DNA of 64,000 nucleotides from Paralvinella palmiformis (taxonomy: Eukaryota; Annelida; Polychaeta; Terebellida; Alvinellidae): NCBI GenBank assembly GCA_025642065.1, contig JAODUP010000085.1:135001-199000 (forward strand), read 5' to 3'. A program made the translations under genes and the position numbers. Shown here piece after piece: positions 1-11,600 of the stretch. A model generated the notes under the pieces. The model saw only the letters and a list, made by a program, of their open reading frames with translations, was not told where the DNA came from and did no database searches. Each line of letters opens with the position of its first letter. The first letter of the stretch is position 1.

Positions 1-643
1 GTTAATCATTGTATTTACTCAGGATTGAGGCGATATTTCGTTCTAGTCCAATAATAATCCACTGCGTAGTATTGCTACTTTGTTTTTAGATTAGTCATTT
101 CGCTTCTATGTGTAGGTAGTGTAGGCGACCCAATTTTGTCAAGTATTCAACTGAAACTGCTATGTTGTTAGTTGGCGCGCGGAGTCAAAAGCTCATAAAG
201 GCCTAACTTTTCACTCTCACCAGATAACAACTTGGCGACCCCGGATCACGGCAAATTACTGCTGAATGTAAACTGTGGTATCAAAGTAGTTATCTTCTAT
301 ATGTATTGAGTTATCATTGAACCACATATACGTGTTATTTTACTGCGAGCTGTTGTATCAAATGTCACTCGTATGGGCTTCTACTTTCTGTTCGTTGCTC
401 ACATACAACCGCTTCCCTGTGGGCGTGACGCGGTTGTTACGTACAAAAACTGATTAGATGGTCATCACAGGCTGATAAGTAGCCCAGATATATATAGAAG
501 GATACGACGTTTGTTTTGATGTGTTGAGGTTTAGATTGTTTGTACACTATGTATAGAACTATGTATATATTTATTTATGTATATATTTGTGGAGTTACAC
601 GTTTTAAGGATGTTTAGGTGTTCATGTTCTGAGCTAGTGCCAC

Positions 644-646
<3 letters not shown>

Positions 647-682
<36 letters not shown>
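647..682. repeat. (AT)n microsatellite
   Basis: About 18 uninterrupted AT units. Confidence 0.95.
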
Positions 683-684
<2 letters not shown>

Positions 685-969
685 TAAAACTATGCGCGCG
701 GTGCGCACACATATTAATGCTATATATGCTTGAATAAGTTTTATTTATTTATAATATAATAAAAAATAAAAACAAAATGTCAATTTTATTGTTCTCATTT
801 TAGAGTTTCCAATATAAATCAACAATACAAAAATATTCAAATGATATTTTGTGCAGAATCTAAACAACATTTAATTGCATACTATCTGAACAGAGATGAA
901 CAGCTTCTGTCAGTCTTCATTGTATTTAAATGGTAACACCGCAAGTATTGTACATTAGTATGGATGCTC

Positions 970-1052
970 CCATTCCAATTAATATGGTGAAGAACATCGA
1001 CCAATTTAGCCTACCATGTGCACAAAAGTGACCGTAAAACACCAATCATATT
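970..1052 (+). mobile_element. SINE family A, 3' fragment
   Basis: CAATTTAGCCTACCATGTGC followed by ACAAAAGTGACCGTAAAACA and CCAATCAT is the family A 3' end. The tRNA head is absent. Confidence 0.75.
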
Positions 1053-1807
1053 ACACAAATATGGTACTGATACCTACCAAGATGGCAAGAAAGTTACTAG
1101 TCTACCACATCAGATAGTTTGAGTAGGATTGGACTAGGGAACTCTGTCGGCCGAGGCCCCTTGGGCCTTGCTTGTATTCCCGTTAACGCCGCGAAATGTT
1201 GTAATGATCAATCTATGAGAAAAACAAACGATGAGCACAGATCAGCCACTCGATATACCTATATAAATAAAAATGGCACCAGAAACATATCCTGGAATCC
1301 GCAACTGGTGTTTGTATCAAGGAACTCTTCTGTCCCGAGTTGTTCCTCTAGAGGAATGATGAGTTTGATCAACTCGCCAGAGTCAAGGGAACGTGAACAT
1401 CTGTGTAAAGCTCAGTGTTTTTCCATTCTGCACCTGGTCCAGTGAGATATGGGATGTTTCCGAATCTTATGATGTATATGTTTTACGAGTTGGTCTTGGC
1501 TGTTTTCTGATACTGGTTGTGGTAACTTTGTCCTGATGTGGCTCGTATGGTAGTGTTATTATTAGTTATGAATTGATCGGTTCTAATTGTTTGCCAAAGA
1601 ATACGATGTTTCTTCATTGTTGGTCTGTGCTCACATCCCCCTCACCCAATTGTCAAACAAATGGTAGAAATGATAGGCCGGCTGTAAGGTGTAAATTGTT
1701 TGGGCTTTTTTCTTCTGAGCTGTCAATTACTGTTTGATGTTTGAAGTTGGTTTCCTGTTTCGTTTAGTTTTGGGTAATTAGATCGGAGAACTGTGCTGTT
1801 GTAAGAA

Positions 1808-1823
1808 CCCCCCCCCCCCCATC

Positions 1824-1868
<45 letters not shown>
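1808..1868. repeat. C homopolymer and (GT)n microsatellite
   Basis: Thirteen C at 1808-1820 and about 21 GT units from 1826 to 1868. Confidence 0.95.
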
Positions 1869-1869
<1 letters not shown>

Positions 1870-2093
1870 TCGCGTAGTTCAGAGAATCAAAACTCTACTA
1901 CATTATCAAGAATCGTGTCACCAGGGGACAGAACCTAGACAGTGATTATGCCCACAAGAGTTACCGATGGCATCAGTCCAATAAATCAGTCTTCAAAATA
2001 AAAGTAAAAAATCCCTAAAACAAAAACTGGACTTCCTAATGGCCAACAGAGTTCACAGTCAACGCCAGTATTCTTACTGTTGAGGCGGTGACG

Positions 2094-2144
2094 ATGGTGG
2101 TGGTGGTGGTGACGACGGTGGTGGCGGTGGTGGTGGTGGTGGTG
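2094..2144. repeat. GGT/GAC triplet repeat
   Basis: About 17 triplets, mostly GGT with some GAC and GGC. The G-rich strand has many two-G runs. Confidence 0.85.
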
Positions 2145-2354
2145 CCGCTGGGATATAGATTAAGTGATATCAATATAATGGGCCAGATAAAGAAGCTAAG
2201 CCTACTATCTGTTTTCTTCTGGTGTGTTATTTATCATAATACCATGATCCTCTCTGTTAAATCCATATCTAGCAGCATGGTTCTATTTACAGACATAGTT
2301 TTCTTGTTGGTACAACAACTCCCATCAGATTTAAGTCCTATCTTGGGTCTGTCG

Positions 2355-2525
2355 TCGTGTTGTGGTCCTCACAAAAATGGTTGTTGCTGTGTGTGTGTGT
2401 GTGTTATGGTCTGCTGTTCTTTTATGGTCCCCATACAAATTTGTATTGTTGTGTGTTAAGAGCACATCATCTGCCATTATATTATGGTCCTCATACAAAT
2501 GGTTGCTGCTGAGTGTTATGGGCGC
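2355..2525. repeat. Degenerate minisatellite
   Basis: The motif TATGGTCCTCATACAAATGG followed by TTGCTGCTGAGTGTTATGG recurs about three times with a spacing near 50-65 bp and a GT-repeat inside. Apparent open frames on both strands here come from the repeat. Confidence 0.6.
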
Positions 2526-3705
2526 AGCCTTGACAATATTGTAATTATATACAAGACATTGGAATGCTTCAAAAGCAGGTAATAATCTCATTTGAGAGGA
2601 AACATATTTAATTAAATTTTAGTCTTCCTTTAATCCATGTTATTTGGAACATTAATTAGCAGCACCAGCTGCCACCAGCTGCAACAACAACAACAATAGT
2701 AGTATTGATGAAAAAATTAGGAAACCAGCATTAAATATTGTAACATTTCATGCATTCAAAACATGCATCTCTACTGCATTAGTAGTTTGTATTATGTTAA
2801 CAAAATCTGTGTTTGTGCATGTGGTTGATCCAGCAACTTGGTAAGGTTTTCTTTTGGCATATTGTTTCAAACACTAAAATTATTTTGAATTAGTTCTCAT
2901 CGGGAAAGATTAAACTAAAGACAGCTTTATTTCCCTTACTGTGGTAGCCAGCAATGTTATTAACTGAGATTCAGCGGATTATTATTAATAATAATATTAA
3001 TATTTTGTATTAATATTTTGAGCTATTTATTACTATTTTGCTCATTTATTTGAAAACTTTTAATCAGGGGTAAATACCATTAGTTAGTCATCTATTTATA
3101 TGTTTCAGTGTATTTTATACAATGAATGCCATCAAATTTATTTTGTGTTATAATAAATCTAACTTAAAACACCGAGGAACAGCTACAATGGTTTATTAAA
3201 AGCTTAATTATTTTTCATTAATTTTCACATTTCAAAGGTATATCATAAATAGGTAAACAGCTAATTTGTATTTTGGGCCGTTATACCTACAGTTACATAC
3301 AGTGTCATATATGATGTTACAATAACAACACAACATTAACAACTGATTATTTCCGTCTGTTAATGAACAACAACGTTATAAAATATAGATTGTTGTATTC
3401 TCACTATCGGTAGAAGTGGGTAGCTAATATGGACATAATCATGTACTACTAGTATTTTATGTGTGGAGTTAGTTCATCCATACCCACAGTCCTCAATGTC
3501 TATCATAAACGTGTACAATTAATGAAGCTATACATCCTAGACTTTTGTTGTACATCCTAGACTCTGTCTAAATCATCTATCTGAGAATAATAATATTATA
3601 TGTTATATAATTTTCTGTGTTAACCTTGTATTATTATTAATATTATTATTCATATTATAATTATTAAATACATGGATGGGACTCCTTCCATTTAGAGTTA
3701 CATGC

Positions 3706-3748
3706 ACGTACGCACGCACACGCGCGCGCGCACACACACACACACACC
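3706..3748. repeat. (CA)/(CG) alternating tract
   Basis: CGTACGCACGCACACGCGCG then CA repeats; a purine-pyrimidine alternation that could adopt Z-DNA. Confidence 0.85.
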
Positions 3749-4674
3749 AGAAATTTGTGTTTAATCATGGCGTTTCTTGACTGCTTATTTCCAGCCCGTT
3801 TATCTGTGCCTGATCAAAGTTATCTTTCCATTCTGGTGGCCATCTTTATTTCACAGATGGAGAAATAACTAGATTTTTAAATGTCAGCCTCAGTTCGTCG
3901 AGCCGGCTACAGTTGAGAGAGCTGGCATCCCTGAGCTGAGACCTACGGAGCCACCTCCCCTCCCCTTCCCCGCCCCCCACACAATCCCGTCAAGAAATTA
4001 TATTTACATGAATCATGAGCAATAAATGATAGAATTGTTTGAGCTGTGTTTGGCGGAGCGGACTTAATTCGGTCAGGACGGGATTAGTTCACGTCGTGTA
4101 ACTGGTCCCTCGATGACGTCCATCTATGATGGGGATACAGCGGTGGTGGAATGGCATTCGACTACGGATCTCATATATTATTAACGGTTAACATGTGCCA
4201 CTGATTGTCATTGGCTCGAATTAAATAAGACAGAGATAGATATATATATATGACGGAGAAGTGTGTGTATGTGTGGCGGGAGGTCACGATGGGAGGTCAT
4301 GTTGGAAAGTCCTGCTACCCCTTTTTGACCATTTTTCCCATAGAGTCTTTTAGGACATACCCCCCCTGTCACCCATATTCTCTCTAGGCAGCTTTGTGAA
4401 TGACATAGTAAACAAACGAAGAATACATTCTTTTTCTTATAAAGGTATAATTACTTTCACGTTACTTTTTGGCATTCATTTTATTTTTGTCTTATAATCA
4501 ACATTTAGATAGAGGACACTCTGATGGTACAATGGATGTCTTATTGCATTGCAGAGTTATAGGTCAATCTTCGCATCCAGATGTTACCTGTATTTGTTTG
4601 ATGTTTCCCTTGGAGTTGCTCTTCAGTCACAAGCATAGCCAGTATGGAAAATAGAGAATCAAAGGGATTACCCT

Positions 4675-4676
<2 letters not shown>

Positions 4677-4748
<72 letters not shown>
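4677..4748. repeat. (TA)n microsatellite, 72 bp
   Basis: About 36 uninterrupted TA units, the longest pure TA run in the window. Confidence 0.95.
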
Positions 4749-4751
<3 letters not shown>

Positions 4752-4955
4752 CTTTGGTATTGTAACTTTAATATTTTTTGTGTCTACCTTGTTATTAAAA
4801 CACAAGTGATAAAAGTGACAGGGCTATCGTTTCTGTCTCAGGCAACACTAAATAAATAAATAAGTTATTAAAATAATAAATTATACATCAGTATCTGAGT
4901 TCATCTTGTGCTTGCGGTTACCAGTAGAAATTTGATGGGAAAATCCATCTAAGAG

Positions 4956-5168
4956 CAGGGATGAGAGTTTTCCGGATTTTACTGGATTTCTGTGGGGTTT
5001 TTTCTTCAAAAGAAAGGTTTTTGGTAATAGTGAGTTAGAAAACTGATGGCTTGAAAAAAATTCTCATGCAAAAGTCTTGTTTAATCCCCAGGTGTATGTG
5101 GCTCAATTCGCTCTGTGACTTCCTTTCCTGCTTTTCAGGTGTGTTTTTTCAAAGGGCACTCATGCCTG
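4956..5168. mobile_element. Small DNA-transposon-like element
   Basis: The left end CAGGGATGAGAG and the right end CACTCATGCCTG are inverted repeats with 10 of 12 matching. TAAGAG directly precedes the left end and directly follows the right end, a 6-bp possible target duplication. Length is 213 bp. Confidence 0.5.
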
Positions 5169-5904
5169 TAAGAGTAAAATACTCAAGAAGAAAACCTCTT
5201 GAGCAGCAAACCACCCTGGGGAAAAAAAACCCAACAGGGGATGATATCTCCTGAATATGTTGTTACTATGGTAGGGTATCAGTTGTAATAATAATTTGGA
5301 ATATTATCATTATATATAATAAGATGATCGACTACCATAGTTCAATATCAACTCTAATCCCATATTAAAAATAAGAATACAAGCTATAGAGCTCTATTAT
5401 GGTTAATATTTGTATGGCATGTGACGTGTAGCTTAATCACAAATGATCACAATGTTTTAACCTCTGTTTAATTTGTTAGAATTGACAAATTAATGGACAG
5501 GAATAAGAAAGTTTGGGATATATCAGCAGAGTGTCTCATCAAATTGTCAAGTGTGTCTCATTCTGTGGAACAATGTGGGTCCAACATGACGTCTTATGAA
5601 AATAATGATTACATACCAAGAACGGCTTCTTTGGTGTTGTTATAATGACCATTTATTCCAGACGTTTCTTCATTTGGTGATTATGTTAAATTTTGACCAG
5701 ACATTTGGACATTGTTGTGAATTATTTATATGTGTATAACAGTGTATAGTAGTTTATACATCCAGATTTGTTTCATTCTGAGTATCAGGATCGACTTTCT
5801 CTGTCCGATTCTCTGCCATTTGCATTATTAATTATAATACATTACCAGGTGAAACATGTCAGTTAGTTTTCAAGATGCTGTATCACTTAAAAAGTGAGTT
5901 TGTT

Positions 5905-6158
5905 TTCATTTAGTGTACCAGACTTGGTTGCTGGAGGAGATTAAAGGTTTATCTTCCCCTGAAAAAGTTTTTAAACCCTTCCTAAATTAAGACTGGCCTG
6001 TTCTGTGAAAGTTAGTTTCTGGGTAATTAAATTCTATCCATTTTCTAAGATTTAAGTACCCCACAATTTGGGGTTTTATTGTATGATACCATTAAATAGC
6101 TCCTACTATTAAGGACACTTTATTAAATATATATTGTTATTATTATTATTATTATTCT
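5905..6158 (+). mobile_element. Old 3' fragment of the same LINE family
   Basis: Sequence resembling the LLVDLRNVSSFENFK region is followed by the family-type end CTCCTACTATTAAGGACACT, TTATTAAATATA and an ATT tail, immediately before the probable JmjC exon at 6172. Confidence 0.6.
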
Positions 6159-6171
6159 TTATCTCCTCTAG

Positions 6172-6243
6172 CTTCACCTGGACGCTGCCATTAGTCAAGT
6201 GTTTCCAGAATTATATCAGATGTCTGGAGGTATCACCCATCAG
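6172..6243 (+). CDS. Probable upstream exon of the JmjC gene
   Basis: The 72-bp interval follows a CTCCTCTAG acceptor and ends CAG before gtggtt. It encodes 24 codons with no stop (LHLDAAISQVFPELYQ at its start) and is phase 0 at both ends, so it splices in frame to the exon at 8700. The donor is weak (gtggtt). The acceptor directly follows the ATT-rich tail of a truncated LINE. I infer that it belongs to the JmjC gene; transcript evidence or an orthologous protein alignment would settle it. Confidence 0.45.
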
Positions 6244-6411
6244 GTGGTTTGTGATCTCATTCTTTTTGTTGCTTGCTCGTTTTGAGGCTGTTCTAGTTGC
6301 TTTGTTAGGTGCATGCACATAAAGATATGTTAGTTATGATTGTCTTTATTGGTGCTTGATATGTTAATGATGGTTTAGGGAGTTGAGTCATCTCTGGAAA
6401 GAACAGAAGGA

Positions 6412-6587
6412 TGCCTCCATGGCCTAACTGGCAGCGTGGTTGGCCACATAGCTACAGAACCTGGGTTCAAACCCCGGCTGGGCTATATCAGAAGGGTGTT
6501 TCATCTTTCACTTCGCCTCATTACCTTTGGAGGTTGCTCGGGTCATTTAGCCTACCTTGTGCACAAAAATGGCCGCGAAACAAGTAA
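6412..6587 (+). mobile_element. tRNA-derived SINE (family A)
   Basis: tRNA-like head: TGGCCTAACTGGCAGCGTGG (box A) and CTGGGTTCAAACCCCGGCTG (box B). Family A body: CATTACCTTTGGAGGTTGCT, then CATTTAGCCTACCTTGTGCA and CAAAAATGGCCGCGAAAC. It is the best-kept of three adjacent copies in the JmjC intron. Confidence 0.85.
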
Positions 6588-6688
6588 CATTTTTGAAAGA
6601 ACAGAAACACGAAGAGATCTAGAGGTGCACAGATCCATGTAGAACTGCTCAAGTGGGTATTTAGTCTCACTGTAATGTTATTACTTAA

Positions 6689-6872
6689 GTGTGTCGGTCT
6701 CGCTGGTAGTGTGGTTTTGCTGTCAACCTCAAGCACCTGAGTTCAAATCCAGGCCTAGATATTCCTAGATGGCGTTTCATTTTTCACTTTGCCTCATTAC
6801 CTTTGGACGTCACCCAAACCTTTTAGCTTGTGTTGTACACAAAATTGTCCGTTCACATTTCACATACATTCA
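6689..6872 (+). mobile_element. SINE family A, diverged copy
   Basis: Head with GAGTTCAAATCCAGGCC as box B and body with CTTTGCCTCATTACCTTTGG and GTTGTACACAAAATTGTCCG. Same orientation as the copies on both sides. Confidence 0.75.
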
Positions 6873-6894
6873 CAGTCCATTTACAGCCTTACTG

Positions 6895-7045
6895 TACTGC
6901 GCCTTCATGATGAAACTGGTAGCATGATTAGCTAAGGATCTCTATGACTAGTGTTTAAACTCCAGCCCATATCTGAAAGATGTTGAATTCCACCATTACC
7001 TTCAGATGTAATCTAGTAGAAAAGTAGCCATTATTAAAACAACAG
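6895..7045 (+). mobile_element. SINE family A, old copy
   Basis: Recognisable pieces are GCGCCTTCATGATGAAACTGG (20+ nt, approximate box A region), GTTTAAACTCCAGCCC (box B) and CACCATTACCTTCAGATGTA (body). The 3' end is decayed. Confidence 0.5.
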
Positions 7046-8699
7046 TTAATGACAATATTAATCATAATTTCTCCCTCTCACAGTAAGTGTGCATGTTTGT
7101 GGTTGCATGTTTCTGAACATGTTCATTGTTGTTAATTATTGACATGCTGCTCATTCTGTTGTTGTGATAGCATTTATAAACTGACATTACAATAACTCTC
7201 ATCTTGGCTAGTTTCATGCTAATAAATTGTATTATGAAGGGAAAAAACCCCAGCCTTGGCTTAATTAGACTAATTACCATATTGCTTCTAACAGACATGC
7301 AAGTCTTTTACGTGTGGACTAATAATTTTCCTATATGTGGGGTCAAGTTAATTTACGGCTGTGTTTTGATGATAAGAAGGCTTACGCTCACCTGTTGATC
7401 ATATCCTCCAAGGAAAATAGCCATGGTTGAAACTTCTTTTTGGTGAGAGGGACAATTAGGTATAATGTTACGAATGTCATGGGACATTATAGGAATTGAG
7501 CTTCCTGTTTTGCCGATGTTTCTACATGTGTGCCCACCTCCATTCTCAATAATGATATGGATACAAAAAGAAAAACATCTATTTATTTAAAAAAGTATAT
7601 TTATTTATATCTGATTCATAACTGATGACTTTTAGCAAACGACGACGTTTAGACCTTTAGCGAATGAGATCAACCTAACCTTCTACTTGTTTGTGGCACC
7701 AAGATTGAGTGGAACTGCTTGTCTCTTAATAATACATTACCACCGCTTGACGGAAGTGTTCAGCGGGGTATTATACCCAGTGAATAGCCATGGTGATAAT
7801 GTGAGTAATTGTCCCAGCAGATGTCCACTTAAGGATGTCTTAGTGCCCCACTTGAACCTTTACCGGGTACAGCACCTGGTGGCCCAGAAGGTCATAATTA
7901 TGTCACCAGGGAGTTAGTTAATGTGTACAATCACCATTAGTGGCCACTGCTGTGATTATGGCCTTATGTTCTCATGTGACAGGATATTTCCTGGCCTGTT
8001 AAATATAGACGCCGGTGATTTACTGCCAGCCCCAGGGAGGTATTGAAGAAGTAGACAGTTCTGGTACACGTAAAGGGTTAGGCCTTTCATTGAATTGGCA
8101 GCATCTTGTACTATATTGGAAGATTTAGAAGACTTCTAGCTATAGGGATATAGTTCTTATTCTATGACTGGTCACAGAGACATAACTGTGTGGGGTTTAT
8201 GCCAGGATTTGATTTTACCATTTATAATTTGTTCATTGTTCTACTGGTATGTCACATTCAAAATCTATGATCTCATCAGAATGTATGATGACTGCAAACT
8301 GTAGCATCAGATTATTTATCTCGTACAGGTATTAGCATATATTTGAACTACAGTAAATTCCAGTTTACTGCAAGCTGAGGCATGTCAAATAGTGCATATT
8401 GAACTCTGAAGAGAAGTATTCTTCATATGTAAAATTATTTAGTTCCATATTTAGAATATTTGCTTCAGTGATGTAGAAACGATATCATTTGTTTCAGAAT
8501 TCTCTTTTGACAAAATCAAATTTTTACATCATCAAACATGCCTTTCTATGTCATGAAATGCTTCTTTCTACCAAAAACAAACTAATGTAATATTTATAAT
8601 ATTTATTTCTCTGATGTAGAAAAAGGAAGATACACATGGGCATCTAATGAGTTATAATTTCACATAATGTTTTAACTTTTTTTCATTGCTGTTTTCCAG

Positions 8700-11600
8700 A
8701 ATGACTTATCTCAGGCTGTCAGTGTGGCTGTGCCTCTCTACAGATTCTATAAAAATACAGATAAGGCTCATCCAAAGTCCTGGACATACGTGGAAGATGA
8801 ACTTTTTATTCCAATGAGACCTGAACTCAGAAGTGACATAGGCAATTCTGTGAGCTTAATATGAAACATTGCCGTATATTATAACTGTGCAATAACTGGA
8901 TTGACAAAGATGGTGACTGTTGATTTCAGTGTAGAATAAAATTGGCTGGATTTGCCTTTTTGTTAATTTTTGCTTGTGTATTCTTTGTTGTGGTAAAGTT
9001 CCAGTAAAAACAACAATAAAAATCAATTTTCCAGTTTGATTGGTATTTTCAGGTTATATACTGCAGGCTTTATGGTTGTTCTATCTTCCAGGAATACCTT
9101 CAAGAAGATTTCTTCCAGATGTTTCCAGAAGATGTTCGTCCATGGAATGCCATGCTACTGTGGGGGACTAAGTACTCACGGTCATCTCTGCACATGGATC
9201 CTTACAACTGGACAGGAACAAATGCTGTTATACGAGGACACAAATGGTGGAAGGTGTGTTTTCTCAACAACTAACTGGTTCTGTTACTTATAAGTGTATA
9301 TTATGCTGCATAAATACTCGTGTTTTCTCATCATTATGTAAATGGTTATAATACAAACTGAGCTGTGATGTAGTCTTACAATGGACCCTGTATATTGTGG
9401 TCTTTCGTATGACGTTTTCTCTGAAATCTCTTAGAAACTGTTGATTGATGTATCACAATAATCTAATACAATCCTCAAGGCTTGGGTTCCATCCTTTAAA
9501 AATACCCTCTGTGGTACCATTTACTGAATTGGTTCACATCAGCAGTTTTATTTTGAATAATATGTTCAAGTAAAACCATCACTAAGTGTGTGATTATGTG
9601 GATTAAACAACTTTGATTATTTGTTGCCATTTTACAGCTCTTTTCTAAGGTTTATGCAATCAAGTTTTGAATAAATGTATTACATTAGATAAATCTTAGT
9701 TGGCTGATAGTCCCCCTGACTAAGGTATGGTTTAACTGCTTCTTTTATTATAAAAGGAGAAAATGACAGTCAAAACAAAATAAAAAGTCACACATTTGGA
9801 CTCTGAGCCTTATGGTAAGCAAATAAATTTAGTCAGCACATTGCTAAAGGTATATCTGTGTGGATCACAGCTACTGGTATTCATGATACATCACAGTAAT
9901 CAGAAATAGTCCAAATAGTTGCCAATCTTATCCCCAACTTGTGATCCTACACTGATTTAATGCGATGCAGGTATGATGTATTACTTATTGTAAACACCAT
10001 CCATCATGTTATAATGAGGAGTCAGTCCAGATTTAATGAATGGATCATATTCCAAAGACTATAGTTAACATTTGGAGTCATTATTTATTTATAATAAACT
10101 CCAATACATTGAAGTCTTTTGTATTAATTATGTTTGTTCATATTCAGCTATATCCTCCAGGTCAGGATGAATATTTGTATGTAATGCAAGACAAAAGATC
10201 TGGATTTCCACTAGATTGCTACAAATATAACAGGTATCTATGCCAGCAGTATATACTTTATAAATTTCACACCCAGAATTGTTTACAATCAATTTTCAAA
10301 TCAACATTTCACACCCAGAATTAAACTTTGGTATATGATATATTATTTCTGACACTTTTCTTATAATTTTAGGAATAATAGTTAAAATTGGATGTTTGCA
10401 CAGCTAAAGTCATGTGACAGTCAAACATGCATGTAAACTTACAAATTCATAGAAATCAGTTAGAGCTCTGAATAATTATATATCTAACTTAGTTGCTTGT
10501 AGAACTCCTAGATGTACCCGTGGCGACTTATTTTTATCATCATGTAAACTTGATGTGTGAGTCAGCATGATGATTATATTTCTACAAATATAGGTACATG
10601 GTTTGAATTCTAACTCTGACATGGAAGTTTACAGTGCAGTATTATAAGTACAATGCTATCAAAGAACCCAAAATTTCATATATAGAAATGCAACACAAAT
10701 TGTAACACGTAACATAACTATCTCATCCTCTGTATGATTGGTCATAATGCACTTCAGTCAAAAGCTTGTACATATATAGTGTCCTGTCATAACTGTAAGA
10801 TGTTGATAAAGTCAAATGGAGATTTTAAAAACATGTATATAGAATTGTTTTGACTGAGTTTTTCTTGATTATATATAATACTGAGATTAATAACCGTCAT
10901 CAAAATAGATTTTGTGTTCAGTGAATTAATATCTTTATGAATATGTTAGTGTCAGATTTATTTAGTATTCACAAGCCTCTACAAACATAAATTATTGAAT
11001 GTGATATCACTCACTGGAAAGCCCCGTTATATTGTCTTTCAGTTTATAGTTTCAGTGGTGTACAATGTTTTTAATTCTTGGCTTCCTCAGCATTTATATT
11101 ATAAAGCTTACTAGTTGGTTTATGTCTGATTAAAGTTTTCTGTATTGATATCGTGTGTTTTTTACACACAGTGTAGGTTTTGAAAACAGCCGACAGTAGC
11201 TGAAGTCGTATGATGAGATTTCTTTATAATCCTAATTTGCATACAATTTCACTGTAAATATGCATTGACTGAGGATGGCTAACCTTGTTTCCCATGATTT
11301 AATGGCCATATTTTATATCTGAAAGTATGGAATAAGCAGTGGCCATCACTCTTTTAGATTTGTGTCATCATTTAAAGGTATGAGATTGTAACATGATAAA
11401 TGGTTAAATGTAGAAATGTCACTTCTAGACATGTGTGATGAAAAGCCTGGAAAATATTATTTTTATTTTTGGATGGAAAAGACCAATGGAGGAAACTGAG
11501 TTTTACTAAATGTTTGCCCATCTTTATTAATATCATGAATGTTTAAAGTGAGGTTTTATTATGCCATATCACCTTGGTGATCCGATTGTATGCTCTGATA

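Larger units (their letters stand above)
1..5900. other. No recognised gene; repeats and AT-rich DNA
   Basis: Apart from the microsatellites, the minisatellite, the SINE fragment at 970 and the small element at 4956, nothing coding is supported. The 108-codon frame at 1119-1445 has no family resemblance and no clear splice context. The missing 5' exons of the JmjC gene may lie here or before the window. Confidence 0.5.

Noticed and set aside
1119..1445. 108-codon open frame on the plus strand
   Set aside because: No recognisable domain, no splice context and low-complexity composition; probably chance.
2088..2591. Overlapping frames on both strands
   Set aside because: They are produced by GGT, GT and minisatellite repeats.
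8701..8864. ATG at 8701 as the JmjC start
   Set aside because: That ATG is out of the coding frame of the exon, which reads AAT GAC TTA from 8700 directly after an acceptor site.
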